Source: Bretschneidera sinensis (Eukaryota; Streptophyta; Magnoliopsida; Brassicales; Akaniaceae). From it: DNA of 64,000 nt. A program made the position numbers and the translations under genes. The stretch is from positions 54,113,084-54,177,083 of the forward strand of contig CM043705.1 of NCBI GenBank assembly GCA_023935145.1. The letters are read 5' to 3'. Below are positions 1 through 11,088 of this stretch, piece by piece (positions within the stretch are counted from its first letter, which is position 1; every line of letters starts with the position of its first letter). The notes beneath the pieces were generated by a model that was not told the origin of the DNA, ran no database searches, and saw only the letters and a program-made list of their open reading frames with translations.

Positions 1-31
1 AAGAAAGCCAGCAACTCGGTATAGCAGCAAT

Positions 32-274
32 ATGCATGGCTACTACCGGGACAGAGATAGAGGAGAGAGCCATGGGAGAGAGCAGTCCAAACCGAGATTT
101 GGAGGGAAGAGATGCTACTACTGCCATAAGGAGGGTCATGTCAAGAAAGATTGCAAGAAGATGACAAGGGATAGAGGAATAAGCCACACCAAGAATGGAG
201 AGGCTTCGGTTACCAAGACAGAACAACAAGATAATGATGTTCTTGTTGTGTGCTCAAATGTGAGCAAGAGGTAA
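32..274 (+). pseudogene. copia gag C-terminal fragment with CCHC zinc knuckle
   Basis: A basic open frame of about 80 codons carries a CX2CX4HX4C knuckle, CYYCHKEGHVKKDC, the nucleic-acid-binding motif at the end of retrotransposon gag. The flanks are rich in Arg, Lys and Gly. The frame ends at a stop at 272-274; in an intact copia polyprotein it would run into protease. The upstream capsid region is outside the window. Confidence 0.85.
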
Positions 275-283
275 GAAAGCAGT

Positions 284-1278
284 GGAAAATGGATCTTAGA
301 TACCCGGTGCACTCATCGCATGTGCCCTCACCGGAGTTGGTTCAAGAATTTCAAGGAAACCAATGATGAAAGGGTTTTCTTGGGGAATGATATTTCTTAC
401 CAAGTGAGGGGCACAGAGACATCCAGGTGAGGATGTTTGATGGAATGACAAGGCTACTAAAAGATGTGAGATATCTCTTGGATTTGAGGAGGAATTTGAT
501 CTCATTGGGGCAGCTGGATTCCATGGGGTATACATGCAAAGTAGAGGGAAGAAAGATCAAGGTGGCCAAGGGATCTTTGGTAGTGATCAAGGCAGCAAGA
601 AACGATGGACTCTATGAGATGATCGGAGAGACAAAAATCATTGATCAAGCAGCAAGCTTGATGGCTGAGATGGATAGGGCAGCCCTTTGGCACACTCGCT
701 TGGGACACATGAGCGAAAAGGGCCTGCAAGTTCTTAGCAAGGATGGTCTACTTGGAGGAGACAAAGTAGAGAAACTGAATTTCTGTGAGAGTTACATTCT
801 TGGGAAGCAACACTGGGTAAGCTTTAACACCGGAGTGCACAAGTCTAAGAGGAATCTTGACTACATTCATTCAAACCTTTGGGGACCAGCAGGAACACCA
901 ACACAGGGAGGTAACTTTTACTTTCTGTCTTTGATTGATGATTATTCAAGAAGAGTGTTGGTTTATTTGGTTAAAAATAAATCAGATGCTTTGAATAAAT
1001 TGGTGGTGTGGAAAGGGCTGGTAGAGACTCAAATAGGCAGGGTAGTTAAGGGGATAAGAACCGATAATAGCTTAGAAATTTTTAACCAAGAACTTGATCA
1101 ATTCTGTAGGTTAAATAGGATTCTAAGACATAGAACGGTTGTGGAAACTCCTCAGCAAAGTGGAGTTGCTGAGAGGATGAATAAGACTCTTATGGAAAAG
1201 GTTAGGTGCATGTTAAATGGATTTGGTTTCCAAAATATTTTTGGGGAGAAGCTGTGGCTACAGCTGCATACTTGGTAA
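284..1278 (+). pseudogene. copia protease and integrase region, interrupted
   Basis: From about 291 one frame reads as the copia aspartic protease, but the catalytic triplet usually DSG or DTG reads DTR here, so the active site is lost; that frame stops at 427-429. A second frame (427-1278) carries the rest of protease, the GAG-pre-integrase segment with its HTRLGH motif, and the integrase core with the first catalytic Asp in SLIDDYSRR, a second in RTDNS, and the helix around SGVAERMN. The usual CX2C of the zinc-binding region reads CESYILGK, with the second Cys missing. The piece ends at 1278 after a frameshift; integrase continues in another frame from about 1206. Confidence 0.85.
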
Positions 1279-1691
1279 ATAGATCACCCTCTAGAGCTTT
1301 AGAGCTCAAGACTCCCATGGAGATGTGGAGGGGGAAACCCCCTGAATTAAGTAACCTTAGGACTTTTGGGTGTGCTGCATATGCACATCAAGAGGAGGAT
1401 AAACTTAGCTCAAGATCTAGAAAATGCATATTTCTAGGATATGGTGATGGGGTTAAGGGATATAGGTTGTGGTCCTTAGAAAAGAAAGGCATGCAACTTA
1501 TCATAAGTAGGGATGTTATTTTTAATGAATTATTATTTCCCTACTTGGAGAAAACTAACCCTGCAGAGGCTAGTGAGCAAACCAGTCTAGAAGTTATGGA
1601 GCATCGCATCAAGGAGAGTTCGGTTCAGGTAGAGCAAGGAAGGCAAGAGGGTTCAGACCAGGTAGAGCCCATTGATGAATGCCAAGCTTAG
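1206..1691 (+). pseudogene. copia integrase C-terminal region
   Basis: A 161-codon frame overlaps the end of the previous one and holds the copia integrase C-terminus: AAYLVNRSPSRAL, a TPMEMWRGKPP segment, LRTFGCAAYAH and KCIFLGYGDGVKGYRLW. These motifs are standard in plant copia polyproteins after the integrase core. The tail (about 1560-1691) is the low-complexity acidic linker toward RT. It ends at a TAG at 1689-1691. Confidence 0.85.
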
Positions 1692-1913
1692 GATACTCGT
1701 GAGGAGGTTGAACTGGAAGTTGATGATGATGGGAGTCAGAATGACTATCAACTCACAAGAGACCGGGAAAGAAGGCTAGTCGGACCACCTTCAAGATATG
1801 GTTTTGCAGATGCTGTGGATGCAGTTGTTCCTTGGACAGAAAGAGAGATGAATGAACAAGAGACTTACATTGATGCCATAGGATGTAAGGATTCGCCAAG
1901 ATAAAAGCTAGCT

Positions 1914-2282
1914 ATGGAGGAAGAAATAGATTCTTTGAGGAAGAACAACTTCTGGGAATTGGTGCACATTCCGGGAAATCAGAGAGTTGTGCATTGTAAG
2001 TGGACTTACAAGATCAAAGAAGGGTACCCTCTAGGAGATGAAGTTTGGAACAAGGCTAGGCTGGTGGCGAATGGGTTCACAAGAAGAAAAGACATAGATT
2101 TCATAGAAACTTTCTCACCTAGACATAAGGTAGAGAAGATGGTGAGTATCCTCACTATGTCATTGATGTGCTGTTGGTTCAGAACAGTAGGAAGAGGATG
2201 GAAAGGTTTACATCTCAACTCAGTAAGGAGTTCGAGAGGAAGGATCTCAGCCTTACACAAAAGATCCTTGGGATGTGTATAA
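1914..2282 (+). pseudogene. copia reverse transcriptase N-terminal fragment
   Basis: The first about 80 codons match the start of copia RT: EEEIDSLRKNNFWELV, CKWTYKIK, KARLVANGF and ETFSPRHKVE (usual form ETFSPV). After about 2160 the similarity stops, and the YVDD catalytic segment is absent, so the centre of RT has been deleted. The rest of this frame to 2282 has no recognisable domain. Confidence 0.8.
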
Positions 2283-2382
2283 TCCAAGAAAATGAGAGAA
2301 ACTAGTTAAGGGTTTCTTGGGCAATGGGTGTTCTCAGCAGATTTGTGAGTAATCCCGGAAAGAAGCATTGGCTTAGGATGAA

Positions 2383-2616
2383 GTGGTTGCTAAGGTATTT
2401 GAAGGCTCAGTGGCAGTCGTGGTAGCACTCATAACAACCGAGGCAGAATGCATAGCGGCTACGGAAGCCATAAAGGAGGCTATGGAGTGCAAAAGGTTAT
2501 TGGACAAATGGGAGGTCCTAAAAGAGCAGATGGTGGTATCTTCAGATAGCCAAAGTGCATGGCACTTATGGAGGAATCCGGTGTTCCATGAGGGGATGAA
2601 GCATATGGATGTTTGA
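2383..2616 (+). pseudogene. copia RNase H fragment
   Basis: A 77-codon frame contains ALITTEAECIAATEAIKEA and VSSDSQSAWHL, the two typical segments of copia RNase H (usual forms STTEAEYMA and CDSQSAIHL), with a following motif around HEGMKHMDV. It joins almost directly onto the truncated RT region. The frame closes at 2614-2616, shortly before the 3' end of pol. Confidence 0.8.
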
Positions 2617-2846
2617 TATCATTACATTCCAAAAACTAGTACGAAAGGAAGCATTCATGTTGACAAGAAGACCACGGAGGAAAGTCCTGCAGATTTAGGA
2701 ACCAAGGTTCTACCTCTAAGAAGGTCCAATCATTGCCTTGGACTTCTTAGTAATGGAGTCGGTTGAATGATGACTCAAGATGAGTTTGGATCCTGAAGTT
2801 CTCTTCACAATGGTTCGGGTTTAAACGCTTAGACAAAGGTAGAGAT

Positions 2847-3764
2847 TGTTGGTATTTGTCTAAGATTTAAACATGGTTAAAAGATGGTTAAAGTCTAAAC
2901 CAAGGTTGGAAGATTAAAATACAACATGTTAAAGGAGTGCACACATGTGTGTGCATCCATTTGGGTGTGTGTGCACACCCCTAATCAACAAAGCAAAGTA
3001 GTGCGCACTGCTGTGTGAAGGGCAGCATCAGTGTGCGCCTCATCGCCCCTTCACCAGTGCCTCAACGCCCAGCAAAGAAGCAGTCTGGAGAAGGGCAGCG
3101 CTGCACCGCCCCTCCACCAGCACCGCACCGCCCAGAATGTGGTGCAAAGGAACTTTGCCTAACGCCTCACCGCCCCCTGTTCAGCCCCTAGGCACTAGGC
3201 AAATTGATGCACACATAGATAGCTTGTTTCAACCTCCTCTTAGATGCATGGATGCAAGGTTAAAACGCACAGCACCACTTAGGATTGATGGAAGGCCATG
3301 GTTAAGTGGTCATCAAAGATCTAAGGGTGGATATTGACTCTCAAGATTGGACAAGAAGTTGGTGCACTATATAAAGGGTCACCTAGCTTCATTCTCAACA
3401 CAAGTTTATGACATACTTTGAGATCAGTTGTAAAGAGTGACATACAAGAGAGAATTGTGTAAGATTACAAAGACACAAACACAAGAGGGACTCATTGTAG
3501 AGAGGCTGGTTGTAAAAAGAGAGAAGTAGTATAGATTTGATAGAGAGCATTGTAATAGTTCTTATCATCTTCTTTCTTCTCTTCTTGGTTTCTTCAATAA
3601 CTTGTGGTTTCTTGAAGAGAGGTTGTTGTATTGTAAAGAACCAATGAGATTTAGTGCAGAGAGTTCGGAGGAACTCACGGGGACGTAGACTATTGCCGAA
3701 CCTCGATAACAAATCGTTTGTCTTCTTTTCTTTCTTGCTTTCGATTGCTGTATTTCTTTCTACA
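2847..3764 (+). repeat. 3' LTR of the copia element
   Basis: The interval starts TGTTGG right after a purine-rich tract and can be closed at TTTCTACA, giving a TG...CA repeat of about 918 bp. It holds a TATA box (3368-3375) and then a GA-rich transcribed part, as expected for U3-R-U5. The left LTR is not in the window, so the right boundary is inferred only from the CA terminus. The short ORF at 3137-3337 inside it is not a gene. Confidence 0.6.
3368..3375 (+). promoter_or_regulatory. TATA box of the copia LTR
   Basis: TATATAAA lies about 520 bp into the LTR and is followed by ordinary leader-like sequence. Position and sequence fit the U3 promoter of a copia LTR. Confidence 0.55.
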
Positions 3765-6207
3765 AGTCATTCTAGACTTAGGTGTTTGGAAGATCACCAC
3801 TTGGGCATCTTGTCAAGGTGATTTCCAATAGAGGCTTAGGACTCCTTGATGATATAATTATATGGAGGAGTTAAAAGAACATTTGTCTGCACTCAGCCAA
3901 TGAGATAATAAGTGATGAAATCAAACGTGTACGTCACAACCTATATATACAAGGTGGTCAAGAATTTTGATTTACTACCACATATGGCCATGTTAACATC
4001 AATGTCTTTACCAAGTGAAAATTATTCTACACTGCCTCAGCTAGCTTTTGAGATTGTTTGGGAAACAAAATCTTATCTCCCTTGCAAATTTTTTTTATTA
4101 TTTTTTTTTTATGTTAGCCATCTATAACACAAATAAAGAGGAGGATATATAAACCAAACCCTCGTAAGAAATAATTCCAAACATGTACAATTAGGAAATA
4201 AATTACACAATTTAAGATAAAATTGGGTATTTGCGATGTTTGGTTCCCATTAAAGCCAACTTTAAGTGGAGCTTTTGGATTTTGCATTTACGATACTAAA
4301 CTACAAGTTTGATGTCATAAATCCTCAAAATTTCAATTAATTGTATTATCATCAATTTAATGCTTATTTTTTCACTTTGATGTGGTTGAATGCACCAAAA
4401 TAGGTTGCAATAAAATCTGTGAATAATTTGGTGTTCATTCAATAATTTTTTCACTCACGTGCTATTATTAATTTTGTGGTTTTTTTAATTTTTTAATAGT
4501 AAAAATTTAAACAAAAATATTTTTAATATTTAAAAAGTAGATTTGTCCTCTCAATCATAATATATCATATTTATCTTTGTATATGTACAAAAAATAATGA
4601 TCAAATATCTTTGCATACGTCATAAGTCCTCAAATGAATGTTTGAGGACATCCGAACCCAAATTTATAGTTTAAGAATTGTTGTCGGTGCAATTTTTCCC
4701 TTCTTTTTTAGTAGAATAGTGATTCTAACCTATACTCCCTCCAACCAACACAACATCAACTCTTCTTATTTACGTTGTTGGTTCGGGGATTTGATCCCAA
4801 GACTTCAAAGCATCTAATTATTCTTAAATTAATGTAATAAATAATAAGCTAATAATTGCTTATTTAAGTTGAGCATAAGCTAATTGCTGGTTTGAGAATT
4901 CAAATCCTAAAAGCTCGTAGCACCCAATTATTATTGACTTGAAGTAATAAACAATAAGCTAATAGCTGCAGATTTAAGTTGGCATAAGTTAACATCAACA
5001 TTTTATGCCATGTTCCAAAGTAAGATCCAAAAAAATGTTTTAGCATTTCGTTATAAGACCACTTCTAATCCTAACCCTTTGTACGAATCATGCACTAGCT
5101 CAATTCACTCCAAATGTTAGCCTATTCTTCCAAAAACAACAAGTTAGTGATTTGCCAAACACATTTATTTAAAAGATATATAAGATTTAAAATGAATTAT
5201 GAGAAGAAATCACATAAAGATTGATGGTCTTCATGACATAATAGGATGAGGAAAAGGGAGATATTGTTACTCATGAATATGGTTATGGAATTTTGTTATT
5301 CATGAATATTATGTGGTGACATGAGCTTATAACACTTTTTTGTACTAGCTTGTATCATAATGGAGCATAGCATTATCTCTTATCACTCAGTCATCCCCTT
5401 TTTCCCCTTTTTTCTGCCTACTTTTGAGTATAAATGCACATGCACCACCTATTTGGCTTTCAGTTTCAATATTACCTCACTCCATCTAGATCCTATTATA
5501 AGATCATTCAAAAGATTCTTGTTTTGTATTATAAAAAAATAAAAATTCGGTAAAAAATAATAAAATAATTCAAGCAAAAAACTCAGTACTCTTGCTATTG
5601 AATATGTGAACTCCATACTAGTTTAAGCAATGGGGCCTATTGGATTTTCAGTTATGCCTAAAGCTTCTAAGTATTAAAAACCATAAAAGACACAGTACTT
5701 GATTTTTTTACCAGTTTTTGACAACACGTTATTAAAATCATTTATTGTTTTAGTAACTTTTTATATATGAAAAATATGAAAAGGAAAAACTTTTATTAAA
5801 GTGAATTATCCCACATAAAAAAAACAAAAAATTAAAGTGATTTATATACATAATTTAGAACTAAGTTCTTGAACTTCAACTTTTAAATCATATTGGTATT
5901 CATCTATCTAAATAAACTCAGGTTTAGAATTAACATAAAAACTAACATAAATGATAAACATATAAAAAAGTATTGTTTATACTTTTTTGGTTAATATATT
6001 AGTATAAATCATGGGAGGTACTTTTATCTTATAAGTTAACAATTATATTTTTGACTGATAAAAATTTTATTGGGACAAAACGTGTTCATAACTTAATCAG
6101 GATTTTTTTTTTAATTTGTAAAATATTTAAAAATTCAAATCATATAAAAAAAAAAGCTAAGCCACATCAAATCATATAAAAAGAATTTGTCTTATCCAAT
6201 AAAATCT
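3765..6207. other. AT-rich intergenic DNA, no gene seen
   Basis: All short ORFs here lack a recognisable motif and lie in A/T runs. The only internal structure noted is a diverged tandem duplication of about 110 bp (about 4785-4880 and 4895-4990), both copies carrying AATAAGCTAATA followed by TTTAAGTTG. Nothing else could be supported. Confidence 0.6.
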
Positions 6208-6224
6208 AAACTAAGTATTAAAAG
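6208..6224. repeat. target site duplication, left copy (SINE)
   Basis: AAACTAAGTATTAAAAG here is repeated exactly at 6491-6507, flanking the SINE. Confidence 0.85.
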
Positions 6225-6490
6225 TTGATGAGGTCTTGGCTTAATGGTCAAAACTGAAGTCTTAGGACTACAATGTATCAAGTTCGGTTTTCACAATTTA
6301 TGGGTTATTTGTTCGATTTTATATGGATCATTTATTCCACTTTATATGAGTTGTGATAGTATTGTGGGTTTAAATTATGGAAGTATCGTGGACTTCAATA
6401 TGAGAATATGATAATGAAAATTTATTTTGTAATCAAATCAATCGTTATATTACTTGTGCACATAATATCGCTTCAATAAAATAAAATTAA
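6225..6490 (+). mobile_element. tRNA-derived SINE
   Basis: A 266-bp insertion is bounded by a perfect 17-bp direct repeat. Near its start it has an RNA polymerase III box A (TGGCTTAATGG, 6237-6247) matching TRGYNNANNGG, and about 34 bp later a box B-like AGTTCGGTTTT (6281-6291), with two changes from consensus. The spacing is as in tRNA genes. The rest is AT-rich body ending in an A-rich tail. Family name not assigned. It lies just upstream of the endosulfine promoter. Confidence 0.8.
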
Positions 6491-6507
6491 AAACTAAGTA
6501 TTAAAAG
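6491..6507. repeat. target site duplication, right copy (SINE)
   Basis: Exact second copy of the 17-bp sequence at 6208-6224, directly after the A-rich SINE tail. Confidence 0.85.
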
Positions 6508-6534
6508 AAAACATCCAAATGAGTATATATTAGA

Positions 6535-6700
6535 CCGATCTCAAAGCCCAAGGATCTCAAGAGTCAGGCCGAGCCAAACTCTTGCAGCCCACTAAAAACC
6601 ATGCCAACCTCATGGGCCCCCGGCTTACTATATCCTCTACCCCACACCCTCAAAAGAAATGTTCTGTGCGTACATTTTAGGCTTCATAGATTGAATTATA
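6535..6700 (+). promoter_or_regulatory. probable promoter of the endosulfine-like gene
   Basis: GC content rises sharply against the AT-rich flanks and there are several GCCCA/GGGCC motifs (AAGCCCAAGG, GCAGCCCAC, ATGGGCCCCC) resembling site II-type elements of plant housekeeping promoters, followed by ACTATATCC. Downstream comes a probable non-coding first exon of about 100 bp ending at a GT donor after 6794. An 8-codon upstream ORF starts at 6708. Transcription start inferred only. Confidence 0.4.
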
Positions 6701-7227
6701 CAGAAGTATGAATTCGGGTTGGCCCGCTTTTTAGCCGACTCTTCAGTCGGTCCTCGATTTCTTCGTCAAACTTCTTGTCCGTATTTTCGATCAGGTAGCA
6801 TTCACCTTAACTTTTTTACCGTTGTAAAACTATTGTCTATTATCCATATTAGCAAATTCGAGTAAGCTCTAATATCCATATGTAAAAACTGTGTTCTGAT
6901 TGCAAAGAAATTAGCAACAAGTTATTAATTGTCATATTTTTCTCATATTGGGTATTGTTTAGTTTGGGTTTTTGTTATAATTTCGTTTAAGTCTAGTTTC
7001 GTATTACAGTGTGATGTGCTTTGTGCTGATGACCTGAAATGGAAATTCAAACTGAATCTTATATTTATAATTAGGATCGGTCCGATTAAGAATATTTCAG
7101 CTGTTGAATTTAATGGAATTTGATTCAGTTTGTATGCGTGACTGTTTTGGTTAAATTCCATTAAATTCAAATATACAAATATAATGGAATTTAAGAAAAC
7201 CACATACCCTCACCACAGCAGGAGGTC

Positions 7228-8915
7228 ATGTCAAAGTGCAGCTTCTGCATTTATAGTTCTGGTTAGTTCATGAAATTTAAGATCTCTACAGGAAATCTTG
7301 ATACTAGTTACATAAATTTTAAATTGCATGTTATCCTGTTAAACTCTATACTTTATGTGATCCTTTAAGATTATCAATAAAAGATACAGTAATTTTGATA
7401 AAGGTATTGACTCATATCCTCTCAAACTGTTTATGAGGTTAAAATAAAAAAGAATGGAAAAGGAAAAACATATTTAGGATAATTCCTCTACCATGTTTGT
7501 TCTCATTCAATTTCAGAGACCCTGATATGAGTTCCCGAATGATGGTTTGGTTTGTTGGCAGTAGCATATTGATTAAATTCTAAAAGGTAGCATGGATATG
7601 TGTATTGATCTGTTAATGGTCACAACAAAAGGTATCTTCTCCAATAAAATTCTACAGAGATCATTACTTTCAGTTTTAATTTCTACAGGAGGAAATAATC
7701 AAGAAAAAGTATGGAGGACTATTACTGAAGAAGGCTCCATTAATATCCAAGGTAACTATCATTTCTTCTTGTTTAGTCATCATCATTAAATCACCATTGT
7801 ATTCTTTAAGGACTTTGAGCATTTCTTTATCAAAGATGTCAGTCTAATTCCATATTCACTAGTTGGAAGAGTTAACCTATCACATTCCTATTTTCTGCCA
7901 GGACCATGAACGTGCTTTTTTTGATTCTGCTGATTGGGCATTGGGGAAGGTACTTTTTTTTTTTTATTTTACTTCAGAATTCTGAGCTACCTGTATATTG
8001 TCATCCTTTCTTTACACATTCATCTTTGAGTAGAATCCCAGTTTAAAACTTACAAAGGAGATCCCAGTCAAATGCCTAACATCTTGCCTGTCTTTGACTC
8101 GTTGATCAGCAAGGAGCACAAAAACCCAAAGGGCCTCTTGAAGCACTGCGTCCAAAATTGCAGGTACTTGACACTTTATGGTAATATCTTGGTAATTTTC
8201 TACCTCGTGCTATAGATACAACCTGTTATAAATTACGCGCACAGTGTAAGTTAAAACATTAATATATGGCACATAGGGACAATTTTTAAGGTAAAACTAT
8301 TCCAAGTAATAAACTGGGCAAGTAGACCATATCATTGGATATAAGATTGGAGCCACTTTATTCTAGTAGGGCGGGGAAATACCTGGCTCCTTCATTCTGC
8401 CTACTTCAATGGCTACCATGTCATTCCAACTATGCTCTCAACTTAGAACCTCGGTGGCTCGGAGCTTTGAAATCTTGAGCATGATTTTCCTTTAGTATAT
8501 GTTTCACGTACCAGGTTACTACTCAATGTAGGCATGTAAAGCTGTTTATTTTATATATGCACATCATAGCTTTTAATATTTCTCCTGCTTTTTTTTTTTA
8601 TGCTTCTGTTTTTCTCATCTTATGTTCCTTATCTACAGCCCACCCCACACCAGCAAGTGCGTTCAAGACGCTCATCTTATGCTCCTGCATATGATGGTGA
8701 AGGTATGTAAAAAACTGGACCTTTTATTTACTTTCTTCGTATATACGTTAAATACCATGTTGAACCCTAGGTCCCTTCCTTTTCTCACAACAGATGGTGG
8801 CAATAATAACAATACTTTTTCTGAGGATCAAAGTTGCACATCGGATAGTGACAACAAAATAGTAACATTGTTGTTTCTGAGAATCAGAACTGATGAGTGG
8901 CTGTCCGGATGTTAG
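7228..8915 (+). CDS. endosulfine/ARPP19-like PP2A-B55 inhibitor, seven exons
   Basis: Exons by eye: 7228-7261, 7519-7544, 7689-7751, 7902-7949, 8110-8163, 8639-8702 and 8794-8915, all with GT-AG introns and matching phases, giving 136 residues. The centre is the plant endosulfine signature: KKKYGGLLLKKAPLISK, then RAFFDSADWALGKQG, then KPKGPLEALRPKLQPT and a basic RSRRSSYAPA. In this family the Ser of FDSxD (Ser50 here) is the site phosphorylated by Greatwall-type kinases, turning the protein into an inhibitor of PP2A-B55 phosphatase during cell-cycle control; that role is inferred from the family. The start at 7228 is chosen because it alone keeps every splice phase open, using the second of two tandem AG acceptors at 7517/7519; its first 11 residues match nothing known to me. 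The C-terminal about 35 residues also look unlike the acidic tail I expect and may reflect a shifted last exon. Expression unproven. Confidence 0.8.
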
Positions 8916-9180
8916 ACCAGATATTTTCTGTGAGATTTAAAAGCAAATTGAACCTTCTTAAAGTTGCTTTCATGAATAAGCGAAGTTTTGTTTGTATCAG
9001 TTGTTGCAATAGCAAACCATATTTACGCTGAGAATGGTGGAACTTTGAGGATGTACTAAAATTGTGCCATGAAGCTCAGCAATTATTCTGCACATTCAGT
9101 AGTCATATATTATATTAAGGCAGAATACCTTTGGAGAATTTTTTTTCTTCTTTTGGTTCATTGGTGATCCATTGTGTTAC
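8916..9180 (+). other. probable 3' UTR and downstream flank of the endosulfine-like gene
   Basis: After the TAG at 8913-8915 the sequence is AT-rich without an open frame. No canonical AATAAA is obvious in the first 200 bases. The polyadenylation site could not be placed. Confidence 0.35.
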
Positions 9181-9185
9181 GACAG

Positions 9186-9720
9186 GATGTAGGAATGGAT
9201 AACAGCCGATTTGAGCCAAGCTATTGCATACTTGGGCTTAGCTTGAGCCGCCGCTAGTGGTATATTCGAGTTCTATGAAGATCTAGACTTGAGCTTGAGA
9301 TTGTAAAGCAAGACTCGTACTCATTTTCAAGCTCAAGCTTGGTAGGCTTGAGCTCGAAGCAATTTTGACCTTAGACAAGCTCGAGCTTAAGTCTAATGAC
9401 TCCAAGCTTTCGGTCTGGATATATATTTCGAGCTTTAGAGTTCAAATAGGGGTATAAATATTTATTTTGAACTATAAAATAATTACAAAAATATATGTAA
9501 TATATGTATTTGAGCTGATTTTGTTAGCTGACATGATGAGTCAAATGATTGTTAGCTCGAACTTGGCTCGTTGTTCTAAACAAGCTAAGAGTGAACTCAA
9601 AACTTGACTTAAAAACTTTCTCGAGCTTAGCTGAGTCTTCATGAGTAGTCTTTCCAACAATTAAGTGACTACTCGAATTGGAGGTATTCTTTTTTTTTCT
9701 TTTATGACTCAATCCTTGAT
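9186..9720. mobile_element. degenerate hAT-like non-autonomous element
   Basis: The left half has many short GAGCTTGAG / CTCGAGCTT-type repeats; the right half has the same motifs, partly in opposite orientation (GCTCGAACTTGGCTCG, CTCGAGCTTAGC), around an AT-rich centre. Such subterminal CTCGAG-rich arrays are common in short plant hAT-type elements, and the left edge TAGGAATGGATAAC resembles a decayed hAT terminus. No intact inverted termini or 8-bp duplication were found, so class and boundaries are tentative. Confidence 0.35.
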
Positions 9721-10058
9721 ACGAGCGAGATACAATCTCATATTTTTTATGCGACAATAAGGGACTTATCTAATGAAATTTTTTATGCAGTTTTGTCATG
9801 GAGAGTGGAGAACATATTAATCATGCCAGTCAATTGGTTACATTCATTTCATTTTGATGACTCGTTTGCTGCAACTCTTTTTTAATTCATCTGCTTGTCT
9901 TTTCCTGTGCTTGATTGGGGGTTTTCGAGAGTTAAGGCAAACTGATTTAGGCATAGTAAATTTATGCAATTTTTTATCATGAACTAATTTAATTATATTT
10001 TAATTAGTTTTCAAACATCGACTAATTAAAATAAATAAAAAATAATAATTAAAATATA

Positions 10059-10936
10059 AGGTAAATTATACTGCATTACTTTCAAGTTTGTTAAAATGAC
10101 ACTAACATATCAAACTTTTTTAAAATTCACGATTAACTTCAAAACATCAATTTTTACTATCAAAAAGTTTCAAAATAATTTTATTTAAGAATTAAAATTT
10201 TAATTGGATATCACTTTTCATTATGACCAAAGTACCTTTAGTGTTAAAATATCTTCAAGTGGTTATGATAAGTTTAATTCTATTTATCAATTATTATCTC
10301 AAAATTGTTTATAACATATTTTTTTAAAGTTATTTGAATTCATATTTTTTTCTAAAAAATTAAAACATACAGATATTTTCTCTAAAAAAATTAAAATATG
10401 CAGTATTATTTTAATTTTTAAAATAAAAATTGTTTTTTATTTTTTATTTTATGATGGTTTTTTATATTCATTTATTTGAGATTTAAGCCTATTTAATTTT
10501 ATAAAAAAACATATCAACAAACTTTTTATTTAAAATATTTAATTTTCTTTTATAATGGTCTTTACATTTCATTTATTTGAGGATGTGATAGGTGGTGATA
10601 TATAATATTTTTTTAAATATAAAATATATGAAGTAAAATTTATTTTTTACCATATAATAGAATATAAATCCATTTAAAATATACTTTTAACAATTTTTGA
10701 ATATATTACATCACTAATACTTCTATTTTTTTAAAAGTAACATTTATGATACTTAAGAGTATTATAGTAATCATGAAAATAATATCCAATTAAAATTTTG
10801 ATTCTTCAAAGAAATTTATTTTGAAACTGATTGATAGTGAAATTTGATATTTTGAAGTAAATCGTGGATTTTAAAAAAGTTTGGTATTGTAATATCATTT
10901 CAATAAACTTGAAAGTAGTACAAAATAATTTATCCT
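10059..10936. mobile_element. MITE-like element with about 150-bp inverted repeats
   Basis: The first about 150 bases (from AGGTAAATTATACTGC) match the reverse complement of the last about 150 (ending AATAATTTATCCT) with scattered mismatches; shared blocks include ACTTTCAAGTTT, CAAACTTTTTTAAAAT, TTCAAAATA and AAAATTTTAATTGGATAT. The AT-rich centre has no coding capacity. Long TIRs of this kind suggest a Mutator-like or foldback MITE, but I could not find a convincing target duplication, so the superfamily is open. Confidence 0.7.
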
Positions 10937-11048
10937 GAAAATTATGTTTGAGAGTTTATTTAAGAGGTGAAAGGTTTTCCTGTAACCTCCCAAAACCTTC
11001 TGCATGTCTATTTTTTTAACATCCAAAATTGCGAGATTTGCAAGATTT

Positions 11049-11052
<4 letters not shown>

Positions 11053-11084
<32 letters not shown>
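11053..11084. repeat. (TA)n microsatellite
   Basis: Uninterrupted TA dinucleotides, about 16 units. Open frames drawn through it on both strands are artefacts of the repeat. Confidence 0.9.

Positions 11085-11088
<4 letters not shown>

Larger units (their letters stand above)
1..3764 (+). mobile_element. Ty1/copia LTR retrotransposon, 5' end outside window, decayed
   Basis: Domains appear in copia order on the + strand: gag zinc knuckle, protease, integrase, RT, RNase H, then one LTR. Integrase before RT identifies Ty1/copia rather than Ty3/gypsy. Coding pieces lie in different frames with stops between, and most of RT is missing between about 2160 and 2383, so the copy is dead. The 5' LTR, primer binding site and start of gag lie left of base 1, so the target duplication cannot be tested. 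The purine-rich stretch just before 2847 is a plausible polypurine tract. Confidence 0.9.
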
